In this document: positions 1 to 11,184 of the stretch, piece after piece
Position numbering within the stretch: the stretch's first letter is position 1
How the letters are laid out: every line of letters begins with the position of its first letter
Assembly: GCA_002803225.1 (NCBI GenBank)
Contig: NXFV01000624.1
Location: 1-64,000, forward strand
Direction of reading: 5' to 3'
From: Gamarada debralockiae
Lineage: Eukaryota > Ascomycota > Leotiomycetes > Helotiales > Hyphodiscaceae
DNA length: 64,000 nt
Position numbers and translations under genes: made by a program
The notes under the pieces: generated by a model
Database searches by the model: none
Seen by the model: only the letters and a program-made list of their open reading frames with translations
What the model was told of the DNA's origin: nothing

Positions 1-480
1 AAAATTAGTATCTGAGTCTCATCGATCCAAAGTTCAAAGAGTGCGTATACATCTGCTCTATTCGAGACAGTGCCAGGAGTAACAAGAGGAGATAGTTCTC
101 GGGGAAAACATACCAATTACAACATTCCCTGTACCATATTGGTCTTCCGTCCGTGTTACACACAAAAACGTCCTTCGTATAAAATAATTCCAACCCTGGG
201 GAGTCGGGATCATTGCTCGGCCCTGCAGTTTCTGGCGATGTCCCTCCTGAGTGGTTTCCTGTATTGTATTCACCCATCGCAATTCCATTCTCCTCTGGCC
301 CACTTGACCCTCTCTTCTTGTAACCTCTACGGTCGCGCACAGCCGCAGGTCCTAGTGGTATGTAAGGCGGGTCGAAGACCGTGATATGGACGAGGCGTAG
401 GAAGCATACTGTCATGGGAATGAAACAGCAAGAAATAGATGACAATAACTGGGATGGCAGCGGCCTTGTCATCATGTTTC
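1..480 (-). pseudogene. DHHC palmitoyltransferase-like relic (Pfa5-like), cut by window edge
   Basis: Read on the minus strand, this stretch gives a run with the motif FDPPYIPLG (about 355-385), then a low-complexity segment, then [12 protein letters not shown] (about 135-170) followed by YRECCNW. From memory of the family, fungal Pfa5-type palmitoyltransferases have a membrane region, a PPYxPLG segment and then DGRPxWC..C.NWKPDR leading into the cysteine-rich DHHC domain. Here the first cysteine after the tryptophan is a tyrosine. A possible donor (gtatgt) follows CCNW, but I find no HHC continuation before base 1. The upstream hydrophobic segment reads well only by changing frame. It may be a decayed gene, or the 5' part of a gene broken by the edge. 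The identification rests on short motifs only. Confidence 0.4.
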
Positions 481-541
481 GGGAAAGTAAGGTCTGAGAT
501 CTGATGAGTGATTGGGCTTCTTTCTCGATATTGCGACTTAC

Positions 542-1007
542 GCTTCCACAAATCCAAGGACGAATCGGACCAGTACTAGACCAGTAAAGTTGTTCACCAA
601 TGCTGTCATACTTGACACAATGCCCTACACAGCATGCAAAACGGCAAATATATGCTAGGTCGTGTCCGAACCTAGATTGCAGTAGACTGTATTTAGAGAG
701 CGATGTATCCCGCAAAGAGGACTGAGATAGTAGCGTTGAATTGACCTCCATGAATATGCAAATCTTTGTCAATCCCTGGACCCGAGCATTGGCCAGCGCA
801 TTTCGATCGAGGTAGCTGCCACTAATGAGTCTCCGGTCGGCCAACTTAGGATCGGAATACGAACTTCAAGACAATCATAACAATCGGACATGACATGAGA
901 CGGATATCAATCTTGCGAACCAGCATCTTCTCCTTTGCTGCATATTCAGCAGCGTCCATGGAGTACAGAGCATCGAAATCGCTAGCAGATAGAGACTTGA
1001 GGGCCAT
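542..1007 (-). pseudogene. Decayed MFS transporter, DAL5/allantoate permease (ACS) type, N-terminal part
   Basis: The frame opens at ATG 1007 and reads through RKIDIRLM, the usual start of the ACS-family transporters. A clean GT-AG intron at 816-864 restores [15 protein letters not shown]. After that the frame must shift by one base to continue as [16 protein letters not shown], which ends in TAA where the family normally has glutamine. A second stop (TAG) follows, and then [14 protein letters not shown]. Another shift gives [19 protein letters not shown] before a donor at 540-541. So at least two frameshifts and two nonsense codons break a recognisable transporter N-terminus (TM1-TM4 region). 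The C-terminal two thirds were not found. TAA and TAG in place of CAA/CAG fit C-to-T decay. Confidence 0.75.
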
Positions 1008-2654
1008 CTTGACAACTATGAAGACGAGAAGACAGAGTACCGAATGAACATCTGGAATTTGTTGCGCTGACAAGCTCTTAAGAGAAGTCCAGAAGTTGGG
1101 CAGTAGTGTAACTCCAGGCTTTGAGTGGCCTCCCTATTCGGAGGACTTTACGAGTTATCCCAGACCCCGCATCGTAGTATGTATACACGTTTCCCTCGGC
1201 ATTTGCTCTCGGTCGGGTATTCAGATCATTAAGACGAAACAATTAGCTTCAACCCGGGGGACTTCAGACTTCCGAGAGACTTTCTTGTAGGTGCTTTCTA
1301 ATGCAGGACCGGTTCCTCACTAATGGGGTTTGAACCGAAGAACCCCAACCAGAAAACTGGAGGTCGAGCACGTTCAGGGACTAGAGGCTCAACTCACAAG
1401 CTGGATGAAATAATTGCTTGGAAATCATTTCAGCGCCAAAATATTGCTTGCATGTTGAAACGTGCCGCTAATGGTAACTAGCTAGGAATTGACGTGTGTT
1501 TCGAGCACTTCTGAAGAGTTCACGTACCCATATGGGGGCATTGTTGCATTGCCGCTGGGCAAGGCACGACCCAAAGCGGCCGCGGTAACTTTCTGTGGAC
1601 GAGATTTGATCGGTAATGAGTGCAGCTTGGAATGATCACTCAGATGCAAGGCTGGGTGAAATATGTTTTAAATCAATATATATGCTGCGGCACCGCTACA
1701 GGCTGAGGCTGTGTGCACTACTCGATTCGGTGTTCCAATTCGGAAAGGGACTTCGGCGCCATCAATTTTTAAGTCTTCATTTCATGTCAGCAAGAGAAAC
1801 CAACATTATTATTTGGTCAACAGGTCCTTGTTGAATGGATAAGAGTGGAATGAACGCATCGGTCTCCTTTCTATCCATTCAGACGTCAAGGAAGGTCGAT
1901 CATGAGATATCTTTAACATCATGGGATTTCTGTGCACTTCCCTGCACAGCCACGACACCTCAGGCTGATTTCAATGTCTAGCTCGTCCAATCTGCCTCGC
2001 CAGCAAAGTCGCTGCCACTTTGGTGCGGCTCCTGCCTGCTGTCAAGCCCCCCTGCGATCCCTCTGGAGACTGATGCTTGCTTGTCAGCCGTCTGGACTGC
2101 CTGCTTCTTTTCACCACAGTTAGCGCATCTAGTTCACCTCCACAGCATCATCCACGTCCTCTCGTTGGCCCTTTTCGGAGGCAACAGCTCGAGGCTTTCT
2201 TCTGGCTCCCTTTGCTCCCCACCAAAATCTCCAAAACACCAACAGGGCCTGCTGCTTATCTTAGCTTTAGCGGGAATCGCGCACGCCCCGTCCCTCTTCG
2301 CCCTTTCCATCCATCATACACTTCTGCGTCCCCCGCTTCAACAATCATACTACTCCTCAAATCATTCCAATATCCCGTCGCATTGTTTTGCATTATTGTT
2401 TGGTCGATCTCACATACAATTTACAATCGTCATTGTTGCGATATATCCCCGAATTCGTTGCACCTGTGTTCATCTCTCTAGCCGCGCATCGCATATCCGC
2501 CCTACAACCTCAATTCAACAAGGCTACAACATGACCAGTTCCTTGCTCTTTGCCTTTTGACCGCACCCCACCGTTCGTTCATTAGGCCGGCGAGTGCAAC
2601 CTTTTAAAGACTCACGCCCCAAGCATACATAGCCTCCTACGCTTGTCACACGTT
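1008..2654. other. Intergenic region and probable 5' leader of the zinc-finger gene
   Basis: No gene that I can support. From about 2090 to 2654 the plus strand is C/T-rich with many short frames, typical of promoter and 5' leader sequence in filamentous ascomycetes. Several upstream ATGs lie here (for example at 2531), so short upstream ORFs could influence the downstream gene. Confidence 0.6.
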
Positions 2655-5600
2655 ATGTCTTCGACGTACAAGTCTCCCTCTACCGTCGACGCTCAAGCTC
2701 ACAGCTCACGCGAACTCGCCGACGATCTGGGGCTGAACAACAACAATCACTTACCCAACACGCCCTTCGAACAACCCCATCTGTCTCCCTACTACTCCCA
2801 TACCCGTAGCAATTCTGCTAGTCCATACAATATCAACAGTACGCCCGGCGAATCAATCTCCGAATACAGCAATTACCAACCCAGCGAGTTCAGCGAGATT
2901 GAAGACCCCTTCTTCGGCGTTGACTTCAGCGCCGGAGTACAACGAACCGATTCACTCCAAGCCGCTATACTTGGCAACATTGCGTATCAACCTACTGTGA
3001 TCAATCAATATCAGCAAGACCTACCATCACAAGCTGAACCCAAGTCGGCGTCCGATACCTTGACGACTTCCACATACCCTCTGAGCCCAAGGCATACCAG
3101 CATACCAAATACGCCTTCTCCAAGAAGCGAAGCCAATGATCTGAAGACGAAGACAACGATATCGCAGCACGAACTGGCCACTGAATTGCACAATTCCAGG
3201 TCGCCAGCTTTCTCCTCTTTGGTTCCCACAAACCACACTACACTACAGTTGACACCCGATCACAGCGACACCAGTCATACAAGCGCCGAAGGCGTTGAGC
3301 CGAGCACTATGACCCTCCCTGAGCAGAGTCCTCACTTGACAGTCTCGCAATGGGGAAGCGAGCAGCCGCAAACCCAGCCACATGCGTTTATGCAACCTAG
3401 TGGGCAATACGATCCTGTAGGCCACAATCAAGCCCAAGACAGCCAATTCCCTGCTCAGCAAGCAATACAACATCCGCAAGCCTCTGGGGATGATGAGGGG
3501 GTTTGGAGAGCTGGACAGGACCCGGATAGTCGAACAGACGCTGAAGTACCAAGTCTCAAGCAGCAAGAAGAACAACGGCGCATCGATATCAAGAACGATG
3601 AAGTCCAAGAGTGGAGGTCTCAGGCTGGAGGGAGCAGCGATGTGGACGACGAGCAACCTCACGAGTCTTACTTCGATTCGAACCCGGCAGGTCCAAGCCG
3701 TCCAAAAGACCCTGCCGAGGAGCACAACAATATTCCAGAAGTGGATGACGCCGCGAGCATACGTGAAAATCAGTTGCAAGACGGTCAGGTTTACTACAAT
3801 CTCAAGGATATGCCAAAAACCAAGGACGACGAGCAACTAATGAGCCAACCGCGTCACTGGAATGACGGCCCATCACTGCCTTACATGACACACACTAGTT
3901 TTCAACCAGCTACCTCGAATGAGGCCATGCAACGATGGAATGCTAACGCTGATACGATCTCTATTACATCACGAGCTGCAACTTGGGGAACCCGCCGTCG
4001 CAGCGAGCCCAGTTTGCTTGACTACAACGCTGTTGCTGACGGAAGTTTCCTCAAAAAACTGTCCATCAAGCATAGGGATGGGGAGCGGCGACAAAGCAGC
4101 ATATTTGACCAAGGGCTTGATCGAATTGCAAACATCGTCCGTAGAAGGAGCGATGCCAAGCTCAAACGAGCACGCAGCACTCAAAATATACCTCAAGATG
4201 CCCAGAATGTTCCCTATCCCAGGAATAACAGTCAGGGAACTCTCGCGCCACCACCAAGAACCTCGAGCTTTGGTAGAAGGCCAACACCAAGCATAAACAC
4301 TGCTATCGGTGCCATGACCGGCTCACTCGGTGCTGTTGGAAATCCCCATGCTCGCAGTGCATCCGTCAGTGGTGCACCTACTTCACCAAAGAGTCCGACC
4401 CAGACTCACTTGAGCTTTGCAAGATCTGTGATAACGAGAGTGAGGAGCAGGAGCGAGCTCACATCACATGACCGAGCAGCGCAGACAGGCCTTGTGGGTC
4501 TGTGGAGGGAACAAGGAGGCCCGCCTGTTGCAAATTTGGCCGCCTCTCCGCCTCTTGAGGCTGACGTAAGGCCGCCACAGCAAAAACCAAAGCCAAAGCC
4601 ACAGTCTCAACCTCAGCCTCAGCCAGAAATACAAGACCAAGACGAGGATGAAGACGAAGATGACGAGCCAGGTGATGATGGCGACATGAAGATTGAATCA
4701 GAACAAGAGTCCGAACCCATTGTGCCGAACTACGAAGGATTTAAGGCACATGTACGACGTCTCAATCCTGATATGGACCCTCGTCACAATTGGCTTGTCA
4801 GTAGGATTGCGCATCAACAAGAGATTCGATACAAGAACTTACTTGATTTACGAGTGAAGCACTCGCAAGCAATCATGAACCACAACTGCGGAGCTCAACG
4901 CCATTGCGTAGCGCTTGGTGGGAACGCTACTTTGTTGGATGCCAAAGGAAATCCACGAGATTCGGAGCGCAATACCTCTGGGTTACAACTTGTAACAGAC
5001 TTCTCGGATGACTCCAATCCTGGAGAAGGTGCTCTCACAGACGAGACATTCCCTCAAGGAGTGCCGATGCCACCTACTCGAAATCTCCCTGCCGAATTCG
5101 AATGCCAACTGTGCTTTAAGGTCAAGAAGTTCCAGAAGCCGTCCGACTGGACAAAGCACGTACATGAAGACGTCCAACCTTTCACTTGCACATACGACAA
5201 ATGCAAGGAGCCCAAGTCATTCAAAAGAAAGGCGGATTGGGTACGACATGAAAATGAGCGACATCGGCACCTAGAGTGGTGGATATGCCAAGTGGACGAT
5301 TGTAGACATCCTTGCTATCGAAAGGATAACTTCTTACAGCACCTTGTCCGCGAGCATAAGCTACCAGAACCCAAGCAGAAGACAAAAGCGGCTATCAAAA
5401 AGGCTCGTGGGACTGAGCCAGCCTGGATCATGCTTGAGCAATGCCACCACGAAACTCAGAACAAGCCACAGGACGAGCCTTGCAAGTTTTGCGGAAAGTC
5501 TTTCAACACTTGGAAGAAGCTAACTGTGCATCTTGCAAAACATATGGAGCATATAAGCCTGCCCATTTTACGACTAGTCGAGTTGAGAAATGTCGACGCG

Positions 5601-6284
5601 AACACGATCATAAGCCCGGTCGAGCAAATTCTTACTCCAGTTACACCCATCGGCAGGGCGAAAATGGAATCTTCTCACAGTCCATTCAATATGGATAGTA
5701 TATCTCCCCATATTCCTATGGCCCAACAATTCTCCTCGCCCTTCGATCAACCTAACTTCTATCCGACAACAGGCCCATCAACGGGGTATGGCATGCACGC
5801 CCCAGTTCCTCAAGAAGTCACATACGACCAAGCCCCCATGTATTCAAATACATTTGATGTCAATCAAATGGGACAGCCACGAGGCTTCGTACCCATGGGC
5901 AACAATGGACTTAATAATATGGTCCAAGCTCGACAATATGGATCAATGGACTCCGACTTCTCACACACGAAGGTGGAACAGCCCCGCCAATTTGGATCGA
6001 TGGACTCTGGATTCTCCAACACAATGCCGGACCAGAACTACAACTTGCATCAAACATCTGGATTCACGATGCCACAGAACTATGCATCCGCCCCTCCCGT
6101 AACCTCTAGCTATCAAGCCCCGAATATGCTGGGCATCAGCCAAGCTGGATTCGACTTCAACCCCATAACAGTGAACAGCGGACAACCCTATCAGCAGGTA
6201 CCTATGAGTCGTGCACAGGGGAGCGCTTCTTCTTACGGGCATTCTCCTCAAAATGTTCCCAATTATTACGGCCACCAATCATAA
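2655..6284 (+). CDS. Large C2H2 zinc-finger protein, probable transcription regulator
   Basis: One intronless frame of 1,209 residues. The start is ATG 2655; the frame is open a few codons further up but has no ATG there. The first 740 residues are low-complexity and rich in Ser, Gln and Pro, ending in a PQQKPKPKPQSQPQPQPE stretch and an acidic run near residues 655-680. Four zinc-binding segments lie at about residues 815-965: a C-x2-C type starting FECQLCF, a C-x4-C finger in FTCTYDKCKEPKSF, one starting WWICQVDDC, and a last canonical finger CKFCGKSFNTWKKLTVHLAKH. The C-terminus is Gln/Met/Pro-rich and disordered. This arrangement is common in filamentous ascomycete C2H2 proteins of unknown target. 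I infer nuclear localisation and DNA binding; no specific role can be read from the sequence. Confidence 0.85.
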   Translation: MSSTYKSPSTVDAQAHSSRELADDLGLNNNNHLPNTPFEQPHLSPYYSHTRSNSASPYNINSTPGESISEYSNYQPSEFSEIEDPFFGVDFSAGVQRTDSLQAAILGNIAYQPTVINQYQQDLPSQAEPKSASDTLTTSTYPLSPRHTSIPNTPSPRSEANDLKTKTTISQHELATELHNSRSPAFSSLVPTNHTTLQLTPDHSDTSHTSAEGVEPSTMTLPEQSPHLTVSQWGSEQPQTQPHAFMQPSGQYDPVGHNQAQDSQFPAQQAIQHPQASGDDEGVWRAGQDPDSRTDAEVPSLKQQEEQRRIDIKNDEVQEWRSQAGGSSDVDDEQPHESYFDSNPAGPSRPKDPAEEHNNIPEVDDAASIRENQLQDGQVYYNLKDMPKTKDDEQLMSQPRHWNDGPSLPYMTHTSFQPATSNEAMQRWNANADTISITSRAATWGTRRRSEPSLLDYNAVADGSFLKKLSIKHRDGERRQSSIFDQGLDRIANIVRRRSDAKLKRARSTQNIPQDAQNVPYPRNNSQGTLAPPPRTSSFGRRPTPSINTAIGAMTGSLGAVGNPHARSASVSGAPTSPKSPTQTHLSFARSVITRVRSRSELTSHDRAAQTGLVGLWREQGGPPVANLAASPPLEADVRPPQQKPKPKPQSQPQPQPEIQDQDEDEDEDDEPGDDGDMKIESEQESEPIVPNYEGFKAHVRRLNPDMDPRHNWLVSRIAHQQEIRYKNLLDLRVKHSQAIMNHNCGAQRHCVALGGNATLLDAKGNPRDSERNTSGLQLVTDFSDDSNPGEGALTDETFPQGVPMPPTRNLPAEFECQLCFKVKKFQKPSDWTKHVHEDVQPFTCTYDKCKEPKSFKRKADWVRHENERHRHLEWWICQVDDCRHPCYRKDNFLQHLVREHKLPEPKQKTKAAIKKARGTEPAWIMLEQCHHETQNKPQDEPCKFCGKSFNTWKKLTVHLAKHMEHISLPILRLVELRNVDANTIISPVEQILTPVTPIGRAKMESSHSPFNMDSISPHIPMAQQFSSPFDQPNFYPTTGPSTGYGMHAPVPQEVTYDQAPMYSNTFDVNQMGQPRGFVPMGNNGLNNMVQARQYGSMDSDFSHTKVEQPRQFGSMDSGFSNTMPDQNYNLHQTSGFTMPQNYASAPPVTSSYQAPNMLGISQAGFDFNPITVNSGQPYQQVPMSRAQGSASSYGHSPQNVPNYYGHQS

Positions 6285-6559
6285 AATTTTTCTCAAAATT
6301 CTGTATTCATTTGGAGTTTCACGGACGACGTCATCTTTTCCACCTTTTATATAGACGTTTCTGAAGTTCTAATTTCCTTTGTTCATAGATACCACGAACG
6401 TATATGTCCTCTTTCTTCGTTTTATAGCGCTGGGTGTTGGATTGGAAAGGTTTATGAGGAAAACGGAACACAGGCTTGGTTATTTTGGGGCCATGTTTTG
6501 AGAACTCAACAATTTCACACATATTGCCTTTGAATGTTCACACTGCATTTGTGCAACCT

Positions 6560-6963
6560 TTCTCCGAGATATTAGGCGAGGCACTCGATGACTGCTGCAA
6601 TTTTTGCAACGGATCTCCGTGGTTTTTGTGCTTACAGGATTCCAATTGCTCTCCAATTCGCTTGGCTCTCATCCTCATAATTGGACTGCTCTTCCTACCG
6701 GAATCTCCGCGCTGGTACGTCGAGGAGGACAAATCCGACAAAGCTAGAGCCTCTATTGACAGACTCCGAGGCCTCGATCGAGTCTCCAACTATGTTCAGC
6801 AGGAGCTCCAGATGCTGAGTGATAATTGCAATGAAGAGTATGGTAAACCTGGGGAGAGAGGTGTTCTCGAAGAACAGAAGGATGAGGAAATGGGTATGAA
6901 TCCAACGTTAACCCCTGTTTCGAGAGCGTCTTGGAGGAGTTTGTCGATCAGGCGTCGATCATG
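6560..6963 (+). pseudogene. Fragment of a sugar-porter MFS transporter
   Basis: In one frame the sequence reads YRIPIALQFAW at about 6632-6665, then a one-base loss shifts into the frame that continues ALILIIGLLFLPESPRWYV and an amphipathic Arg/Glu-rich segment to the stop at 6963. YRIPIALQFxWAxILxxGxxFLPESPRW is the signature around TM6 of fungal sugar/hexose/quinate porters. Only this central fragment of roughly 110 residues is present; the ten or so other membrane segments are absent. I read it as the remnant of a deleted transporter gene. Confidence 0.75.
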
Positions 6964-7438
6964 ATGATAAGATCTGATATGTGTTCAAGGCGTTTGAGTA
7001 TAAACGGGTTGATGGCCGTAGGTAAGATAATCAGATTATAAGATTAGATATCATGAATTGGAAGATCCAATAATCCTGCACCTCTTTTACTTCTCGGTTA
7101 GCGGCCATTTCCAGTCCAAATCGAATGAGACAGATCTGAAGAGACACAGAACAAAATTATTTCACCACTTGCTAAATGGTTATAAATGAAATCGATGTCA
7201 AGTATAAGCCCACAACCCTTTTTGAAGGTTCCGAGGTGATTTAGAGAGATGGAGATAGGTCAAATATTCGAATGACGCAATAGGGAGGCGGTGGGCTTTC
7301 TGCCACAAGGTAAGCCTCCGATAGGATTCATAATCATTCATTGGAATCTCGCGGAGTCGCAGAAACATCTCGTCTTTTCTCTCTTTGAGCTCTGCTAGAA
7401 TCAACTCTTCTTCTTTTCAATCCTATCGTTCTCCTCCA
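6964..7438. other. Intergenic, no gene seen
   Basis: AT-rich to mixed sequence between the transporter fragment and the hydrolase gene. I see no coding or RNA signal; the last 150 bases before 7439 are probably promoter and leader of the hydrolase. Confidence 0.5.
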
Positions 7439-8895
7439 ATGGACGGGATCTCTCATCTCTTCGGCTCAGTGCCAACTCACAGCAAATATTTCATAATCGG
7501 TTCCTCAGTAGCAACGACCCTAGCCGTCATCACAATCGCTCGGCTTGCCTTGTATCCCGTACCTCCCAAAACAATTCCAAGTCCTCGAATGACTTTACTG
7601 CCTAAATTGTCGAAGAAAGAACAAGAAGATCTTCCTTACCCCCCGGATGTTTTTCCGGGAAATCGAGATATAAATTCGCCTGTAAGATGGTGCACAACCC
7701 ACTGACGGATGAAAGCCTAATAATGACAGTATGGAACGATAAGGGCATACGAATGGGGTCCCGAGAAAGGCAGGAAAGTGCTGCTTGTTCATGGGATTAG
7801 TACTCCCTGTGTATCGCTCGGAGGCGTTGCGAATGCACTGGTGGAGAAGGGCTGGTAGGTAATCAAGGAGTAATTTCTTTCCTGTTCCTGTTCGAGACTG
7901 CTTCATGAGTTGTAACTCTTGAACCATGTCTCATGGGTATTTAATTGGAAGTCCTCCCCAATGAAGTGTATACTGACTCCCCGAGTTCTGCAGTCGTGTT
8001 ATGTTGCTTGATCTTTGGGGAAGAGGATACAGCGATAGGGTGGATCTGCCCCACGATTCGAGACTTTATGCCACTGAGATCTTGCTCGCTATCACCTCCT
8101 CCCCACTGCCGTGGACTCCTGAAGGCTTCAGTCTGATTGGCTATTCTCTCGGTGGAGGAATTGCCGCGGATTTCGCCAGCTCCTTTCCTGAGATGGTGAC
8201 GTCTCTAGTATTGTTGGCACCAGCGGGTTTGATACGCCCTTATCATTTTAGATGGCAGGCCAAATTAATGTATAAGCTGTCATTACCTGCGTGGTTGGTC
8301 GAGGGGATTGTACGGAAACGATTGAAGACTGGTCCCGCTCATGCCGGTGTGCAGAAGTCGATGCCGAAGACCGCTGAGGCTGCAGTGAACGAGGAAATTA
8401 GAGGAGCACGGAATGGGAGCTTTGAGGCGGCGCAGCTGTCGAAGACGAGACCGGGAGTCACTGTGGCTTCGGCTGTGCAATGGCAGTTAGAGTATCATGA
8501 AGGGTTTGTGAGCTCTTTTGTCAATTCGATTAAGCATTCTTCGATTGAGAGGACGCCTGAGACGTTGGCTTCGTGGGGAAAACTGGGTTTGAGGAAGGAC
8601 AAGGTGATTATTATGGCAGGAGCTACAGATCCTCTTATTATACCTACCGAACGTGTGTATACAGCCTTCCCTTCTGATCGTGATGGATTCATGCGTCACA
8701 AGACACAATTCGCGTGTTTTGACTGGAATCTTGAATGGAGACCGCTGACTCTGATTTCATGTAGTGGAAGTTGACGCAAAAGAAGTAATCGGTGCTAGTA
8801 AAGTAGAGTGGAGGATCATTGAAGGCGGTCACGAATTTCCAATCACGCGCGGCGAGGAAGTTGTGAACGAGATCTGTGGAGTTTGGGGATTATAG
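7439..8895 (+). CDS. Alpha/beta hydrolase with N-terminal membrane segment
   Basis: Four exons: 7439-7681, 7730-7854, 7994-8652, 8765-8895 (385 residues). The introns are 48, 139 and 112 nt with GT-AG ends and restore a continuous alpha/beta-hydrolase fold. The protein starts with a hydrophobic segment (about residues 15-35) that would anchor it in a membrane. Key elements are the oxyanion strand VLLVHGIS, the LDLWGRGYSD strand-helix, the nucleophile elbow GYSLGGG (Ser), GATDPLIIP (candidate acid Asp) and GGHEFP (catalytic His). All three catalytic positions are present, so it should be active as a hydrolase or esterase. The substrate cannot be told from the sequence. Start at ATG 7439 is the first ATG of the frame. 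Confidence 0.85.
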
Positions 8896-9483
8896 ATCAG
8901 CATGATTTCTATAGAGTTTTGTAGATCATAATAGATCTCTCCTCATCCAGAGGTTTGTTGCTTTGTCTCTAATATTGTACCGTTTCGTTGTCGTGTTGAA
9001 TAATCTGTGCATATTTGAAAGTCCGTTTGGAGTACAATCACTTACCATACCATAAACTTCTTTCTGACTGTTTGAAATGAGTTATGAAGATACTGTAGGC
9101 CAGTGCACAGTTCCTTCTCTTTATGGGATTCCCAAAGTTGTTAATTGATGGTAACGCATGTTGTCGGCTGCGGTGTTCTCCAGTTCAAATCATTACCACA
9201 TCCTCAACATCACTCAATGATGGAAGTATAATTTCGCGCCCTCTGGGATATAAAAGAATTGTGGCCATCACGATCTCTCATTTTCCCCTCCATCTTACAT
9301 CTCTGTGTTCATATTACGAACAAAATCTCTCCATCGCTGCAACTCTCACGGATATCTGTCGTCGACATAGGCTAAAAGCCAATCGTCACTACTATTTACG
9401 CTCTCAACAACCAGCAACTTCTAAACTCTAGTACACCCTCTAGCTGCCGTTTAGCGCTCTTTCCAGAAGAGTTTCATGATAAT
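8896..9483. other. Intergenic, no gene seen
   Basis: Stretch 3' of the hydrolase. It contains only short chance frames and AT-rich sequence, including probable 3'UTR over the first 100 bases. Confidence 0.5.
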
Positions 9484-10620
9484 TCGCCCAAAATGGAAGG
9501 CCTCACCATGACACTTTCCCATACCAGCGCGAACGCTTCGATAACAGGGTTGGCGCTCTCAAGAATCTCACTATCTCCATACCTGTCGCTTTAGACCCTT
9601 TTGGATCTCTGGCCCTCGAGGAGTACATTGAATATAAAAACAACCTTGCTGCCAAGCGAAGCCGCGAGAAGGAGCTTCCTAAGTCTTAAGGGACGACGCT
9701 TCCTCAATAAAAGACAAAGTTTTAAGACAGCAAGGCGATATCGACAAACCAAGCAGTAAGATATCCACCTCGGTATCATCGTCACAAAACATTCAGCCGA
9801 AAATGGGCATCGACATACGTTTTACCGCCTCGAGCAGGACCATCAACAACGATGAAATCAAAATCGACGCTAAAAATCCAAATTATTCCGCCTCGATCAA
9901 ATCTTCAAGGCGCTGAAAAATCCAGCAGACAATCAGTCAAAAGTGGACAAGTCTATAGAAACTTGTTGACAACAAACGAATCAACATACGGAATATCACC
10001 GTTATCAACTTTCCAAGGGAATCCAAATCCAACATTCGAAGTGACCTACTACAACGATCATTCAACCAATGCCCGTCGTTATCTTCCTGAGAGGATGAAA
10101 TCAAAAAAGCGCCAAAGCCAGAAGGCCATCAACGTTCATCGAGCACCGAAATCGAAAAGAAATCCTCGTCAGGATCCTTATATCAATCACATATAAAAAT
10201 TAGCTTCATACAATCTTCTAGGACTAAGATAACATCGAAATAAGCAATAAAGACTACGTTAGAAGGGTTGAAGAACTGAAAATAGGTAGAGAGGCGCATT
10301 ATAGACAATTTCGAAGCGATCAGAAAGTTCGAGTCATTAAAAACTCGCAGATCCAGACGTTTTGAATAGCCCAATTTGAATGAGAGGTTGAAATCTAGAA
10401 CACGCAAATATAGATCACTCAACCGCGATGAATTGCTCATCTAAATCTAGACGAAGAGTGAACTCGAACCAAATCTGGAACAACGTCGAAGAAAACTCCA
10501 AACCAATCGATATCGGATGAGAACGGCAGGCACGTTTCACCCCGAGTCAAAAGAGATGAAGCCGAATACACAAACGAAATCATCATACCCAACACAGCAA
10601 ATTCACCAAATCAAGACTAA
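9484..10620 (+). pseudogene. Decayed coding sequence of unknown function with many nonsense codons
   Basis: Read on the plus strand, two frames carry protein-like sequence interrupted by stops. The first runs from about 9484, reads ALEEYIEYKNNLAAKRSRE near 9620-9660, passes three TAA codons between 9687 and 9735, and stays open from ATG 9852 to 10196 (Lys/Ser/Arg-rich). A second frame from about 10255 reads VEELKIGREAHYRQFRSDQ and then meets repeated TGA, TAG and TAA codons to about 10620. The whole stretch is A-rich on this strand, unlike its neighbours. Nearly every stop could be a C-to-T change in CAA, CAG or CGA. I recognise no family. It could be an old lineage-specific gene or a piece of a mobile element. 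Confidence refers to decayed coding, not to function. Confidence 0.5.
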
Positions 10621-11184
10621 CAAATTCGAAAAATTAAGGCGCGGCAGCACGTAGTCACATTAACGAAATGGCCGGGCATCCGCAACGAAGCTCGTCAAGG
10701 AAGAAGAAGACTGGAAAGGAAAACGGGTGAGCGACGTTGAGACTCGTATTATCATGGGAAGCGACAAATTCTATTGTTGGGAAACTGGAAATGGAGGAGA
10801 TGTGCGATATGAAGGAAGATGTTAGGCAGCATCAAAGAATGAGACGGAAACGATGGCAACGCGACAACGACGGATTTCAGGGCCCGAAGGGAATGAATGG
10901 ATAGGGGCAATCGGAGGAGAAAGTGGGAGGACTCGCAGGCACTCTTTGGCCACAGTCGTCAAAGCAAGCTGAGGTGGTGTTTAATGAGACTTGCTTTCAA
11001 TCAAATACATTTCCATATTCGTTCGAAACCGTGCTGTGACTGTAATTTTGTGATGAAAATGAAAGGGGTTGTGCTCGCCAGATAAGCCCACTCCAATATC
11101 GTGATATAGACCGTTGTCCAATACAACAGAGGCACTGGTGCGGCCTCTTAAAGCTGCTATTCTCACTCCACTCCCCCCCACCAA
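10621..11184. other. Intergenic, upstream of dUTPase
   Basis: No supported gene. A short frame starting at ATG about 10670 (MAGHPQRSSSRKKK, ending after 20 codons) is too short to call. The last 150 bases are probably the dUTPase promoter. Confidence 0.45.

Noticed and set aside
1320..1360. A tRNA B-box-like GGTTCAAACCCC on the minus strand.
   Set aside because: The flanking bases cannot form the 5-bp T-stem, and no A box or acceptor stem lies at the right distance.
2077..2560. Two overlapping plus-strand frames of 134 and 159 codons just before the zinc-finger gene.
   Set aside because: C/T-rich leader sequence gives Ser/Pro/Leu-rich chance frames; no homology and no Kozak context.
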